DNA of 64,000 bases from Fen-1298 sp050015675 (GCA_050015675.1 JBEKAY010000004.1:67045-131044), one strand, 5' to 3'; numbered from the stretch's first letter, positions 8,227 to 17,229 are shown. The notes: generated by a model not told the origin, from the sequence alone. Translations and numbers: made by a program.

Positions 8227-8763
8227 TTATCTCATCCTCCAAAGTCTTGCAAGTTCAAATACTGCAATTCCGTACGCCACTGCTACATTCAACGATTGTT
8301 TGACACCATACATCGGAATCTCTATCGCCAAATCGCAAAGTTCAATAACTTCTTTCGATATGCCGGTTATCTCGTTACCAATAATAAGGCAAATAGGAAA
8401 ATCGGCGATCTTGATATCGTTGTAATGAATGCTCTTATCAGTCAACTCTAAACAACAAATCTTATACCCTCGTTCCTTGAGACTTTGGATAGTCTCGGTT
8501 GGATGCTTTGTGCATTCCCACGGAACACTCTTTGTAGAGCCAAGCGCTGTCTTTTCGATTTCTTTGCGCGGCGGGTGCGGTGTATATCCGGTGAGTATGA
8601 GCTTCTCAATCATCGCACCATCGGATGTGCGAAAGATGGAACCGACATTGTATAAACTCCGGACATTATCTACCAGAACAATCAAGGGAATGCGTGAAGC
8701 ATTTTCAACTTGATCTTCCGGTACACGTTTAGTGGAAATTTCGGCATGTGTTAGTTTTCTCAT
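8227..8763 (-). CDS. SpoU/TrmH-family RNA 2'-O-methyltransferase
   Basis: 178 residues from the ATG at 8763; the frame extends to 8859 but the extra residues are not family-like. The three SPOUT knot motifs are present: motif 1 LVDNVRSLYNVGSIFRTSDG (Asn and catalytic Arg), motif 2 LIIGNEITGIS, and motif 3 IPMYGVKQSLNVAVAYGIAVFEL. Family members methylate the ribose 2'-OH of tRNA or rRNA with S-adenosylmethionine. There is no N-terminal substrate-binding domain, so the target (tRNA position 18 or 34, or rRNA) is not decided. Divergent from the M23 gene. Confidence 0.9.
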   Translation of the reverse strand: MRKLTHAEISTKRVPEDQVENASRIPLIVLVDNVRSLYNVGSIFRTSDGAMIEKLILTGYTPHPPRKEIEKTALGSTKSVPWECTKHPTETIQSLKERGYKICCLELTDKSIHYNDIKIADFPICLIIGNEITGISKEVIELCDLAIEIPMYGVKQSLNVAVAYGIAVFELARLWRMR

Positions 8764-8918
8764 AGTAAAAGATAGGCAAAAAAGGATGGAAAATAAAAAG
8801 TAAGTGTTCATTGGGCAGTGTTTCAGTTTACTGTGGCAGGACTTGTGAAACTGTGTCAAACCTCTAAAAAGGAATATGTCACTTAACTCACTGTTCGAAT
8901 CTTCGAGTGAAGAAAATT

Positions 8919-8946
8919 TTGACTTTCAGCCTTTTTTTGCTATACT
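8919..8946 (+). promoter_or_regulatory. Sigma-70-like promoter for the envelope/ATP-synthase cluster
   Basis: TTGACT (8919-8924) and TATACT (8941-8946) with a 16-nt spacer, 33 bases before the first candidate start of the M23 peptidase gene. It is the best promoter match in the divergent gap 8764-8979. Confidence 0.55.
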
Positions 8947-8979
8947 TTATACTCAAATGAATCACATTTGAAGTAAAGG

Positions 8980-9879
8980 TTGAAGCTTTTGGCAGCAGAA
9001 GGTCAGCATCATAGTTCAAAAAAGAACCGTTTCACCATTGTTTTGGTGCCGGATGAAGATGCCGGTAAAGCGAAAAACTTCAGGTTAGCACCCTGGCAAT
9101 TTGTAACGGGATTAATAACATTTGCAGCGATAGCGGTTGTGTTCGTACTGCTCATTCTCATTTATACACCAGTAGGTGAGGTCTTCCCATTATCAAACCC
9201 AGGGCTTGAAAATAAATATGGCAAAGAATTGATTTCACTAAATCAACGAATGACGAGTTTGATGGAACAACTTGTTGAGTTACGAACTTACAACATTAAA
9301 CTACGGCGGGCGATGGGTGAAAATGTAGTGATTTCTGATTCTGGAATCGTGAAAATTGTACAAAAAACTGATAGGATAGAAAAGAATAAGGTCGGCAGGG
9401 AAGAACAAATGGTTGCAAAAGTCCAGCCATTATTGAGTCCAGAACAGCAGATAATACCTTCTCGGCCTGTGAAGTTTGAAACAGATGCAAGAATTACGGT
9501 TTCGTTCCCAGCTATTCTTCCAACCGAAGGATTTATAACGAGGGGATTTGAACCGGAACACAATCATTTCGGTTTGGATATTGCCGGAAAGATGGGAAAT
9601 TTAATTGTTGCAGCAGCAGATGGAAATATCGTCTTTTCTGGTTGGACGTATGATGATGGCTATATCGTGATTGTTTCTCATGCGAGCGGTTTTATGAGCT
9701 TTTACAAACACAATCAATCGTTGCTGAAATCTTCAGGTTCGTTTGTGCGGCGCGGCGAACCGATTGCAACACTCGGTAATTCTGGAACAACGAGTTCTGG
9801 TCCACATCTGCATTTTGAGATTTGGAAAGATGGAGTTCCGGTAGATCCATCTCTCTATATGATAAATTTTTATCTCTAA
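8980..9879 (+). CDS. M23 (LytM-type) metallopeptidase, membrane-anchored
   Basis: 299 residues from TTG at 8980; a second TTG at 8989 has better spacing from AAAGG (8976-8979) and may be the real start. A cytoplasmic N-terminus is followed by one membrane segment (about residues 42-64), then a helical region to residue 140, and a C-terminal lysostaphin-like zinc peptidase domain. Zinc ligands are visible as HNHFGLD and HLHFE (HxH), with GNSGTTSSGPHLHFE intact, so it should be an active peptidoglycan endopeptidase. It lies 9 bases before bactofilin; M23 plus bactofilin pairs are common and shape the cell wall. Confidence 0.92.
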   Translation: MKLLAAEGQHHSSKKNRFTIVLVPDEDAGKAKNFRLAPWQFVTGLITFAAIAVVFVLLILIYTPVGEVFPLSNPGLENKYGKELISLNQRMTSLMEQLVELRTYNIKLRRAMGENVVISDSGIVKIVQKTDRIEKNKVGREEQMVAKVQPLLSPEQQIIPSRPVKFETDARITVSFPAILPTEGFITRGFEPEHNHFGLDIAGKMGNLIVAAADGNIVFSGWTYDDGYIVIVSHASGFMSFYKHNQSLLKSSGSFVRRGEPIATLGNSGTTSSGPHLHFEIWKDGVPVDPSLYMINFYL

Positions 9880-9888
9880 AGGTGACGC

Positions 9889-10254
9889 GTGTCTACAAAA
9901 TTTGACCCTGTGAAAGAAATGAATATCATCGGCGCTGGAACGGTTGTTGAAGGAAAGATTCGGAGCCAAGGGAATGTGCGCGTTGATGGAAAGTTGATCG
10001 GTGAGGTAACGGCGAGTGAATCGCTTTCAGTAGGCGTAACCGGTGAAATTGAAGGAAATGTTACGGCAAAGAATGTCACTATTGGTGGAAAAGTGCGCGG
10101 TACCATTAGTGCGTCAGAGAAAATTGTGTTTGAAGGAAAATCGGTTATCCGAGGCGATATAAGAGCCACCCGTCTTATTGTTGACGAAGGATCGATCTTT
10201 GATGGCAGAGTTTCAATGACCGAAAAAGTTCCGATATACGAAGTGAAGCATTAA
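9889..10254 (+). CDS. Bactofilin
   Basis: 121 residues, GTG start with AAAGGTG just upstream. The core (residues 12-110) consists of short G/V/I-rich beta turns with a period of about 17-18 residues (VVEGKI, VRVDGKLIGEV, LSVGVTGEIEGNV, VTIGGKVRGTI, IVFEGKSVIRGDI), the right-handed beta-helix of bactofilins. These proteins polymerise without nucleotide and scaffold cell-wall enzymes at the inner membrane; the M23 peptidase immediately upstream is the probable partner. Short N- and C-terminal tails are present, as usual. Confidence 0.93.
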   Translation: MSTKFDPVKEMNIIGAGTVVEGKIRSQGNVRVDGKLIGEVTASESLSVGVTGEIEGNVTAKNVTIGGKVRGTISASEKIVFEGKSVIRGDIRATRLIVDEGSIFDGRVSMTEKVPIYEVKH

Positions 10255-10286
10255 TTTGGAATGACTGCGGAGAACAGGGACACAAA

Positions 10287-10583
10287 ATGAGCTCTGAACC
10301 TCCAAGTGATAACTCAGAAAACGAAAAGAAAAAAAGCGATATCCAAAGTATTTATAGAGAATATGGGCAGTACCTCACACTTGGATTTCAATTAGCTGCC
10401 GCGATCGTTGTTTTCTTTTTCCTTGGTGATTGGATCGATAAGCGATACGGAATTGCACCGGTCGGAAAGTTGGTAGGAACATTGATAGGAATGGTTGGAG
10501 GATTTATTAAATTCTTTAAATCTGTTACATCAATGATTGCAGATCAAGATCGAATACAAAAAAGTAATAAGCATGAAGATTGA
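10287..10583 (+). CDS. AtpZ/AtpI-type F-ATPase accessory membrane protein
   Basis: 98 residues: a charged, lysine-rich N-terminus, a helix with YGQYLTLGFQLAA, and two membrane segments separated by GDWIDKRYG, then KLVGTLIGMVGGFIKFFKSV. This is the pattern of the small protein encoded at the head of many bacterial atp operons and thought to aid c-ring assembly or Mg/Ca transport. Its 3' end overlaps the next gene by 11 bases. Confidence 0.85.
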   Translation: MSSEPPSDNSENEKKKSDIQSIYREYGQYLTLGFQLAAAIVVFFFLGDWIDKRYGIAPVGKLVGTLIGMVGGFIKFFKSVTSMIADQDRIQKSNKHED

Positions 10584-10956
10584 TTGGTCATTTTTACGTT
10601 TAGTATTTTTTTGTTTTGCTTGTACAGCCGTACTGACGTATTATCCGATTTCAGAATTTGCCACTGCAGATGTGATGAATAGCATTATAGCCGGCGGTGT
10701 TATGAGCCTTGCAAATTTGCTGTTGGGGTATTTGGCAATTGAAGCATCGTTTGAACGATCCCACACGACTTTTTTAAAATACGTGTTAGGCGGAATGGTT
10801 GGGCGATTGATGCTTATGTGGGGAACTTTTTTATTGCTCACTTGGGTTTTCGGATTCCATGCGGCATCGCTGATGCTCACATTACTATTTTTCTATGCGA
10901 TGAATTTAGGATTAGAAATTTATTATCTTCAGAAAAGAGTTACTACAAAAAAATAG
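10573..10956 (+). CDS. AtpI-like hydrophobic protein of the ATP synthase operon
   Basis: 127 residues from the ATG at 10573, inside the end of the preceding gene; an earlier in-frame start at 10537 would add an overlapping, uncharacteristic N-terminus. Four hydrophobic segments span nearly the whole protein, with IIAGGVMSLANLLLGYLAIE between segments 1 and 2. Size, topology and position directly before atpB fit the poorly conserved ATP synthase subunit I, which is not part of the mature enzyme. Assignment rests mostly on context. Confidence 0.7.
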   Translation: MKIDWSFLRLVFFCFACTAVLTYYPISEFATADVMNSIIAGGVMSLANLLLGYLAIEASFERSHTTFLKYVLGGMVGRLMLMWGTFLLLTWVFGFHAASLMLTLLFFYAMNLGLEIYYLQKRVTTKK

Positions 10957-10968
10957 ATTGAGAAAGCA

Positions 10969-11892
10969 TTGATCTTCGAGAATCCAATAGTGCATGATAC
11001 ACTTCAGCATGTGGCTACGGTGGTTGCCGATAGTACCAGACAGGTTATAGGTCATGAAGCATCCGGACATGGTGAGACATTCAATTTTCAACATCTTTTA
11101 GATCATGTCAAAGACTCGCGTACAATTGAACTTCCGGGTTTTCATATTGAATTACCCGAATTACCGCCAGTTCATTTAGGCAGCTTCATGCTTGATCTTT
11201 CACCGACGAAGCACGTTTTTTTTCTCCTGCTTTGTGCTCTTCTTCTGATTATCGGAGCAGTCTTATCTGCGCGAGTATATCGTAAAACTCTCGTTCCTCA
11301 TGGATTTGCTAATCTTATGGAAATGCTCATAGTATTTGTTCGCGATGAAGTCGTTCTTCCCAATATGGGACCTGGAGGCATGAGGTATATTCCCTATCTC
11401 TTGACAACCTTTTTCTACATTCTTTTCATGAATTTGATCGGATTGATCCCCTATGGTGCAACACCAACGGGGAATATCATGGTCACGGCAGGATTAGCAA
11501 CGGTCGCTTTTTTTATGATTCAGATTTCAGCTATCCGCGCTCAGGGTCTAAAAAACTATCTTTTGCATTTAACAGGAGGCGTACACTGGGGTTTATGGAT
11601 TATTATGATCCCCATCGAAATTTTAGGACTATTTACAAAACCGTTTGCACTTTGTATCCGTCTTTTTGCAAATATGAGTGCAGGCCATATTGTTATTCTC
11701 TCGCTTATCGGTCTCATTTTTATGTTTCAATCGATTGCTGTTGCTCCGGTTTCAGTCTTGTTTGCATTATTCATTAATATGTTGGAGTTGTTTGTAGCTG
11801 TTTTGCAGGCATATATATTTACTATGCTGACTGCAGTGTTTATGGGATTTGGACTACAGGCAGCACATGAAAGTCATGAAAAAAATCATTAG
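10969..11892 (+). CDS. atpB: ATP synthase F0 subunit a
   Basis: 307 residues from a TTG start at 10969 with a weak GAGAAAG upstream; no ATG is available before the first membrane helix. An N-terminal His/Glu-rich extension of about 80 residues precedes five to six membrane helices. The essential proton-channel arginine is present in KPFALCIRLFANMSAGH (Arg near residue 231), and ATPTGNI and the C-terminal FTMLTAVFMG helix are conserved. Subunit a forms the half-channels against the c-ring. First core gene of atpBEFHAG. Confidence 0.95.
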   Translation: MIFENPIVHDTLQHVATVVADSTRQVIGHEASGHGETFNFQHLLDHVKDSRTIELPGFHIELPELPPVHLGSFMLDLSPTKHVFFLLLCALLLIIGAVLSARVYRKTLVPHGFANLMEMLIVFVRDEVVLPNMGPGGMRYIPYLLTTFFYILFMNLIGLIPYGATPTGNIMVTAGLATVAFFMIQISAIRAQGLKNYLLHLTGGVHWGLWIIMIPIEILGLFTKPFALCIRLFANMSAGHIVILSLIGLIFMFQSIAVAPVSVLFALFINMLELFVAVLQAYIFTMLTAVFMGFGLQAAHESHEKNH

Positions 11893-11949
11893 GTATTTTT
11901 TTAAATCACGCAAATAACATATTCATTTCAATTACAGGAGAATTCTATA

Positions 11950-12180
11950 ATGGGAATAAACGCTATTGCACATCTCGCTGCCGGGTTAGGCGCAGGACTT
12001 ATTATTCTCGGTGCATCTTATGGTATTGGTAAACTTGCTGCTGCCACAATGGAAGCAAGCGGCCGTCAACCTGAAGTTGCTCCGCAAGTTCGAACTGCTA
12101 TGATTATTTCTGCAGCGCTTATTGAAGGCGTCACGTTTTTTGCTCTCGTCATTTGTATGGTGCTCGCAATTAAATCATAA
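11950..12180 (+). CDS. atpE: ATP synthase F0 subunit c
   Basis: 76 residues forming two membrane helices joined by the polar loop GRQPE (residues 38-42). The ion-carrying carboxylate is Glu59 in ALIEGVTFFAL. Compared with sodium-type rings, the Gln of helix 1 is replaced by a hydrophobic residue and the Ser after the Glu by Gly, so proton coupling is expected (inference from known ring motifs). A GAG-rich ribosome site (CAGGAG) lies 9 bases before the ATG. Confidence 0.96.
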   Translation: MGINAIAHLAAGLGAGLIILGASYGIGKLAAATMEASGRQPEVAPQVRTAMIISAALIEGVTFFALVICMVLAIKS

Positions 12181-12195
12181 TTTGAGGTTGAGTAT

Positions 12196-12681
12196 ATGAT
12201 AGAGATCAATCCAGGTCTGATCATTTGGACCATCGTGACGTTTGTATGTCTTGCCGTTGTGTTGGCGAAATTTGCGTGGAAGCCCATGCTCAAGGCACTC
12301 AGTGATCGTGAAGAAAAAATTCACAATGCACTTGAGCAAGCAGACCGCGCCCGCATAGAGGCGGCAGAGATGATGAAGCAGAATGAAAAGAATCTTGCCC
12401 GAGCAGAAGAAGAATATCAAAAAATGATACGTGAAGGCAAGGCGTTCGCAGAAAAAATCAAAGATGAAATTGTGGTGAAGGCAAAGCAACAAGCACAGCA
12501 AGAGTTGAAACAGGCAGCGGAAGAAATTCAACGCAATGTTGAAGCGGCAAAACTGCAGCTTCGTTCTGAAGTTGCCGACCTTGCTATTAAAGCAACAGAA
12601 AAAATTCTCGAAGAGACATTAGACGAAAACAAGCAGAAGAAGCTTACAGATTCCGTAATCAATAAACTTCCAAAGAATTAA
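12196..12681 (+). CDS. atpF: ATP synthase F0 subunit b
   Basis: 161 residues: one N-terminal membrane helix (about residues 6-25), then FAWKPMLKALSDRE and a long, charged Ala/Glu/Lys/Gln-rich coiled coil to the end (stator stalk). Length and pattern are standard. It starts 15 bases after atpE, with GAGGTTGAG upstream, and ends 6 bases before atpH. Confidence 0.95.
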   Translation: MIEINPGLIIWTIVTFVCLAVVLAKFAWKPMLKALSDREEKIHNALEQADRARIEAAEMMKQNEKNLARAEEEYQKMIREGKAFAEKIKDEIVVKAKQQAQQELKQAAEEIQRNVEAAKLQLRSEVADLAIKATEKILEETLDENKQKKLTDSVINKLPKN

Positions 12682-12687
12682 CGGACT

Positions 12688-13239
12688 ATGGTAAATCTGC
12701 GAATAGCAAATCGATACGCCGAAGCTTTATTGATCACTGCCGAAGAATTGCACATCTTGAAAAATGTAAGCGATGATCTCACTGTCATTCAGCGCATCAT
12801 TAATGAATCGCACGAGTTTCAACTTTTCTTAAAAAGCCCTGTCATCAAGAAAGAGAAGAAACAAGCGGTATTCAAAGCGACTTTTGGATCGTCAGTTCAA
12901 TCGCTTACACTTCAATTTTTATCTCTACTCATTGAAAAAGAACGGGAAGATGCCCTTTCGAGCATCATCGAAGCTTTTTTTCGACTGCAGGATGAAATGT
13001 TAGGTATCGTTCATGTCCGTATTAAATCAGCTGCAGAATTATCCCAGCAGCAGACGACGCAACTTCAACAACGATTTGAGGCATACTCGAAAAAGAAAGT
13101 GCACATCGATCTAAGTTTAGATAAACAATTAATCGGCGGCTTCGTTGCTCGCATCGGAGATACGGTATTCGATGGCAGTGTGAAGCAGCAGCTTGAACTT
13201 CTCCGCAAGCGTTTTGCGGAGGAAATTATTGTAGTATAA
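12688..13239 (+). CDS. atpH: ATP synthase F1 subunit delta
   Basis: 183 residues, normal length. Starts with IANRYAEALLITAEE, has the helical N-terminal domain with FLKSPVIKKEKKQAVF, and ends with the conserved KQLIGGFVARIGDTVFDGSVKQQLELLRKRF. It links the b-stalk to the top of the alpha3beta3 head. An 81-bp gap with a hairpin separates it from atpA. Confidence 0.95.
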   Translation: MVNLRIANRYAEALLITAEELHILKNVSDDLTVIQRIINESHEFQLFLKSPVIKKEKKQAVFKATFGSSVQSLTLQFLSLLIEKEREDALSSIIEAFFRLQDEMLGIVHVRIKSAAELSQQQTTQLQQRFEAYSKKKVHIDLSLDKQLIGGFVARIGDTVFDGSVKQQLELLRKRFAEEIIVV

Positions 13240-13281
13240 TATTCAACTCTACAATGTTTGAAATTTATTTGTTTAATATCC

Positions 13282-13302
13282 TCCAGCAACATTAGTGCTG
13301 GA
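13282..13302 (+). promoter_or_regulatory. Hairpin in the atpH-atpA gap
   Basis: TCCAGCA (13282-13288) pairs perfectly with TGCTGGA (13296-13302) over a 7-nt loop. It ends 18 bases before the atpA start, upstream of the GAGGAAG ribosome site and without a T run. It may act as a processing or stability element that sets atpA level relative to the F0 genes; this is inference. Confidence 0.4.
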
Positions 13303-13320
13303 ATTACATAGAGGAAGAAA

Positions 13321-14874
13321 ATGGCAGAAGTACGACCTGATGAAGTATCGGCGATATTGCGGAAACAGCTTTCCGGCTTTGAAAAAGAAGTAGATGTATA
13401 TGATGTCGGCACTGTTCTGCAGATAGGTGATGGCATTGCGCGTGTTTACGGCCTCTCAAAAGTCATGGCAAGTGAGTTAGTAGAATTTCCCGGCAACGTA
13501 TTCGGTATGGCATTAAATCTCGAAGAAGATAATGTCGGATGCGTGATCTTTGGTGAGATTTCCCACATCAAGGAAGGCGACACTGTGAAACGAACAGGCC
13601 GTGTTGCATCCATGCCTGTGGGAGAGCAAATGCTTGGCCGCGTGATGACACCGCTTGGACAACCTCTTGACGGGAAGGGACCAATCAAAACAAATAAATT
13701 TCTTCCATTGGAACGTAAAGCGCTTGGCGTCATTGCTCGAAGTCCGGTGAAAGAACCGTTGCAAACGGGCATCAAACCGGTGGACGGTATGATTCCGATC
13801 GGGCGCGGACAGCGAGAACTCATTATCGGCGACCGCCAGACAGGAAAGACCGCCATTGCGATTGATACCATTATCAATCAAAAATATACGCACACAGAAA
13901 AAGCGAAGAAAGAAGGCATCAAGCCTGTCTATTGCATCTATGTTGCTGTCGGTCAGAAAGGATCGACAGTTGCGCAAGTAGTAGCAACACTAGAAGAAAG
14001 TGGTGCGATGGAATACACAACTGTGATACATGCATCTGCAAGCGATTCTGCTCCATTACAGTTTATCGCCCCCTATGCAGGTGCAACGTTAGGAGAATAT
14101 TTTCGCGATTCCAGTCGCCATGCACTTGTGATCTACGATGACCTATCAAAGCATGCACAGGCGTATCGCCAGATGTCGTTGCTTTTGCGCAGACCTCCCG
14201 GACGTGAAGCGTATCCTGGTGATGTGTTCTATCTGCATTCACGTTTATTAGAGCGAGCGTCAAAGCTTAATGATGAACTCGGCGGCGGGAGTCTCACTGC
14301 ATTACCGATCATCGAAACCCAGGCGGGTGACGTTTCAGCGTACATTCCAACAAACGTTATCTCTATCACCGATGGTCAGATTTATCTTGAGCCCAGTTTA
14401 TTCAATGCTGGTGTACGGCCTGCTATCAATGTTGGTATCTCAGTATCGCGTGTCGGTGGTAATGCACAAATCAAAGCGATGAAGCGAGTGGCAGGACGTT
14501 TGCGCATGGATCTTGCTCAATATCGTGAATTGGAGGCGTTTGCAAAATTTGGTTCAGATCTTGATAAATCGACGCAGCAAACGTTACGTCGAGGATCGCA
14601 TCTTGTGGAATTGCTCAAACAAGGTCAATACGTTCCTATGGCTGTTGAGAAACAGGTGGCGAGTATATTCACCGGCACAAATGGATATTTGGACGAATTG
14701 CCATTAACAGAAGTACAACGATTCGAAAAAGAGTTTCTCGAAATGATGGAAATGAAATATTCAAATGTGCTCGATGCTATTGCCGAGACGAAAGAACTCT
14801 CCAAAGATCTTGAAACGAATCTTCATAGTATTGTAAAAGAATTTATCATGAAATTTAAAGAGACGATAAAATAA
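13321..14874 (+). CDS. atpA: ATP synthase F1 subunit alpha
   Basis: 517 residues, usual length for the non-catalytic nucleotide-binding subunit. Walker A GDRQTGKTA near residue 170, PGREAYPGDVFYLHSRLLERA with the arginine-rich region, and the alpha signature PAINVGISVSRVGGNAQ are present. GAGGAAG lies just upstream of the ATG. The C-terminal helical domain is complete. atpG follows after 3 bases. Confidence 0.98.
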   Translation: MAEVRPDEVSAILRKQLSGFEKEVDVYDVGTVLQIGDGIARVYGLSKVMASELVEFPGNVFGMALNLEEDNVGCVIFGEISHIKEGDTVKRTGRVASMPVGEQMLGRVMTPLGQPLDGKGPIKTNKFLPLERKALGVIARSPVKEPLQTGIKPVDGMIPIGRGQRELIIGDRQTGKTAIAIDTIINQKYTHTEKAKKEGIKPVYCIYVAVGQKGSTVAQVVATLEESGAMEYTTVIHASASDSAPLQFIAPYAGATLGEYFRDSSRHALVIYDDLSKHAQAYRQMSLLLRRPPGREAYPGDVFYLHSRLLERASKLNDELGGGSLTALPIIETQAGDVSAYIPTNVISITDGQIYLEPSLFNAGVRPAINVGISVSRVGGNAQIKAMKRVAGRLRMDLAQYRELEAFAKFGSDLDKSTQQTLRRGSHLVELLKQGQYVPMAVEKQVASIFTGTNGYLDELPLTEVQRFEKEFLEMMEMKYSNVLDAIAETKELSKDLETNLHSIVKEFIMKFKETIK

Positions 14875-14877
14875 TCC

Positions 14878-15777
14878 GTGGCAACGCTTCGAGAAATCCG
14901 ACGCCGTGTAACGAGTGTTAAGAGCACACAAAAAATTACGAAAGCCATGAAAATGGTCGCCGCGGCAAAATTACGCCGTGCACAGGATGCGCTTGTTTCG
15001 GCACGTCCCTATGCCCGCAAAATGAACGAGTTGCTCAGACATCTTGTCACCAAAGTTGATCCATCCATTCATCCGTTGTTGCAAGAACGGGAAGTCAAAC
15101 GAATTGTGTTGGTGGTAGTTTCCGGTGATAGGGGAATGTGCGGAGCGTTCAACGGTAATATTATCAAAGCCGCAGTCGATCATTTGAATACTCATTATTC
15201 ACATCTGTTGAAGGAACCCGATGGTGTTCGCATCGTTACAGTTGGGAAAAAAGCGACCGACTTTTTTTTCAAGCGAAATTACAATCTTTATGCAAAACAC
15301 ATCGGCTTATTTGGGAATCTTCACATTGGTTATGCACGAACGATCATTCAACAATTGACAGATGATTACCTAAATGGTAAATTCGATAAAGTGGAAATTA
15401 TTTATAATGAATTTAAATCGGTTATTCAACAGCGAATTGTTGTCGAGAAGATCCTGCCGATTCCTCCAGAGCAAATTCAGAAGACAAAGGATATCCATAC
15501 GCTCGCTCAGGTAGATTATATTTATGAACCATCGAGCAAGGAAATTATAAATGCGCTGCTCCCAAAGCATTTGAATTTCCTGATGTGGCATGTATTGTTG
15601 GAATCCAGCACTGCCGAAGAAGGCGCACGAATGACAGCAATGAATAATGCTACTGAGAATGCAAAGGAACTGATCCGTGACCTGACATTGTCTTATAACA
15701 AAGCACGGCAGGCAAGCATCACGAAAGAGTTACTAGAAATTGTCAGCGGAGCAGAAGCATTGAAAAAAGCAAGTTAA
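14878..15777 (+). CDS. atpG: ATP synthase F1 subunit gamma
   Basis: 299 residues, GTG start three bases after the atpA stop. The N-terminal helix MATLREIRRRVTSVKSTQKITKAMKMVAAAK and the C-terminal MTAMNNATENAKELI form the rotating coiled coil; the Rossmann-like middle carries VSGDRGMCGAFN. The N-terminal signature (first 20 residues) is textbook. This is the last atp gene here: neither beta (atpD) nor epsilon (atpC) follows, so they must be encoded elsewhere. Confidence 0.97.
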   Translation: MATLREIRRRVTSVKSTQKITKAMKMVAAAKLRRAQDALVSARPYARKMNELLRHLVTKVDPSIHPLLQEREVKRIVLVVVSGDRGMCGAFNGNIIKAAVDHLNTHYSHLLKEPDGVRIVTVGKKATDFFFKRNYNLYAKHIGLFGNLHIGYARTIIQQLTDDYLNGKFDKVEIIYNEFKSVIQQRIVVEKILPIPPEQIQKTKDIHTLAQVDYIYEPSSKEIINALLPKHLNFLMWHVLLESSTAEEGARMTAMNNATENAKELIRDLTLSYNKARQASITKELLEIVSGAEALKKAS

Positions 15778-15891
15778 AAGTTTTCGTTTCACCGTTCGCA
15801 TGAATGATAAAACGAGCAGTTGCTTATTGAAGAATTTATGAATATCTAATTCAAGAAGTTCATTGGGCCATCACTTCGACGGAGAAGAGTC

Positions 15892-17181
15892 ATGGCAGTC
15901 ACGCCGCAACAGCCAAACCAACCGCGCCCGTTATCTGGGCAAGGGCCGCAACGTATTGCGTTGGAACAGATCGATGTCAAATCGCTCTCAAAGGATAAGA
16001 TCCGGGATATGTTCCGTCAAGGAAAACTTCCAACCGCCGATCAGATTGTCGAAGAAATTTTAATCCGAGCTGTTCAAAGTAATGCGAATGATATCCATTT
16101 CGAACCGATTGAAGGAGAAATGCAAATTCGGTTAGGACATGAAGGAACGCTCAAACGTTTGCTTTCTCTCCCGCCTGATATGAACGATCCCGTAATTAGC
16201 GTGTTGAAATCAAAAGCAGGGCTGAATCAATTTGAAAAAAAGAAACCTCAAGAGGGGCGTTACTCGGCCGTCTACGGAAATGAGGCGCTTGATTTTCGCG
16301 TCAACGTGATTCCAGTGCTTTCAGGCGAGCGATGTTTGGTTCGATTGCTGCACAAGACTGCAAGTATCTCCCGAATTGAAGAACTCGGATTCAGCAAAGA
16401 AAATCTTGAACGGCTAAGGGTATTGCTTCGCAATCCTCGAGGATTGTTGTTAATCACAGGGCCATCGGGAAGCGGCAAATCAACAACGGTTTATGCCGCT
16501 GTGAATTATGTAGCGAGTCCGGAAAAATGCGTGATTACTGTTGAAGATCCGGTTGAGTACCGCCTGCCGTATGCAAGTCAAGTGCACTTACCTCCTGATA
16601 AGTCATTCAACTTTATTGATGCACTCAGGGCGATCCTTCGGCAAAATCCAAACATTATTATGATTGGTGAAATCCGTGATGCAGAAACCGGCATTGTTGC
16701 CGGCGAAGCCGCACTCACGGGTAATCTAGTGCTTAGTAGCATGCTTGCTGACGATGCCATTGGAGCAATTCACCGTCTACTCAATCTTGGTGTACCGGCA
16801 TATTGGCTTGCTTCAACGGTTGTTGGGATTGTTTATCAACTTTTGATCCGCAAGATTTGTCCTAATTGCAAAGAAGAATACCAGCTTTCGCCTGAAGAAC
16901 TTCAAATGGTTGGCGCTCCTATGGAATCATCTGATCTCAAGCTATTCCGCGGCCGCGGCTGTCCGAATTGCTTAGGCACTGGTTATAAAGGTCGAGTTGC
17001 AATTTGTGAAGTTGTGACAATTAGTCCGAAGTTACGGGATATGATCTTTCAAAAAGAATCGATTCTGACTATGCGAGAAGAAGCTGCCAATTTCGGATTC
17101 CAAGGTATCCGGCAGGATGCGGTTCGTAAAGCACTCACTGGCGTAACAACTCTGCAAGAAATTGAGCGTGTGCTTGGTTGA
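15892..17181 (+). CDS. GspE/PilB-family secretion ATPase, short form
   Basis: 429 residues. After a proline-rich N-terminus and a short N2-like domain (residues 50-165), the motor domain has Walker A GPSGSGKST (190-198), the Asp box VITVEDPVEY, Walker B LRQNPNIIMIGEIRD, and a four-Cys zinc site (CPNC near 323 and CPNC near 365). It lacks the extended N1 domain of classic GspE/PilB. The His box normally read as LHTND is here MLADD (284-288), so the usual His is missing. No pilin or pilus-assembly gene adjoins it. It may power a type II/IV machine encoded elsewhere. ATG with GGAGAAGAG upstream. Confidence 0.85.
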   Translation: MAVTPQQPNQPRPLSGQGPQRIALEQIDVKSLSKDKIRDMFRQGKLPTADQIVEEILIRAVQSNANDIHFEPIEGEMQIRLGHEGTLKRLLSLPPDMNDPVISVLKSKAGLNQFEKKKPQEGRYSAVYGNEALDFRVNVIPVLSGERCLVRLLHKTASISRIEELGFSKENLERLRVLLRNPRGLLLITGPSGSGKSTTVYAAVNYVASPEKCVITVEDPVEYRLPYASQVHLPPDKSFNFIDALRAILRQNPNIIMIGEIRDAETGIVAGEAALTGNLVLSSMLADDAIGAIHRLLNLGVPAYWLASTVVGIVYQLLIRKICPNCKEEYQLSPEELQMVGAPMESSDLKLFRGRGCPNCLGTGYKGRVAICEVVTISPKLRDMIFQKESILTMREEAANFGFQGIRQDAVRKALTGVTTLQEIERVLG

Positions 17182-17229
17182 AGCGTTCAAGAATAAGAAT
17201 TTCTATGTGAGAAATGTTGCTTTCTCTCT

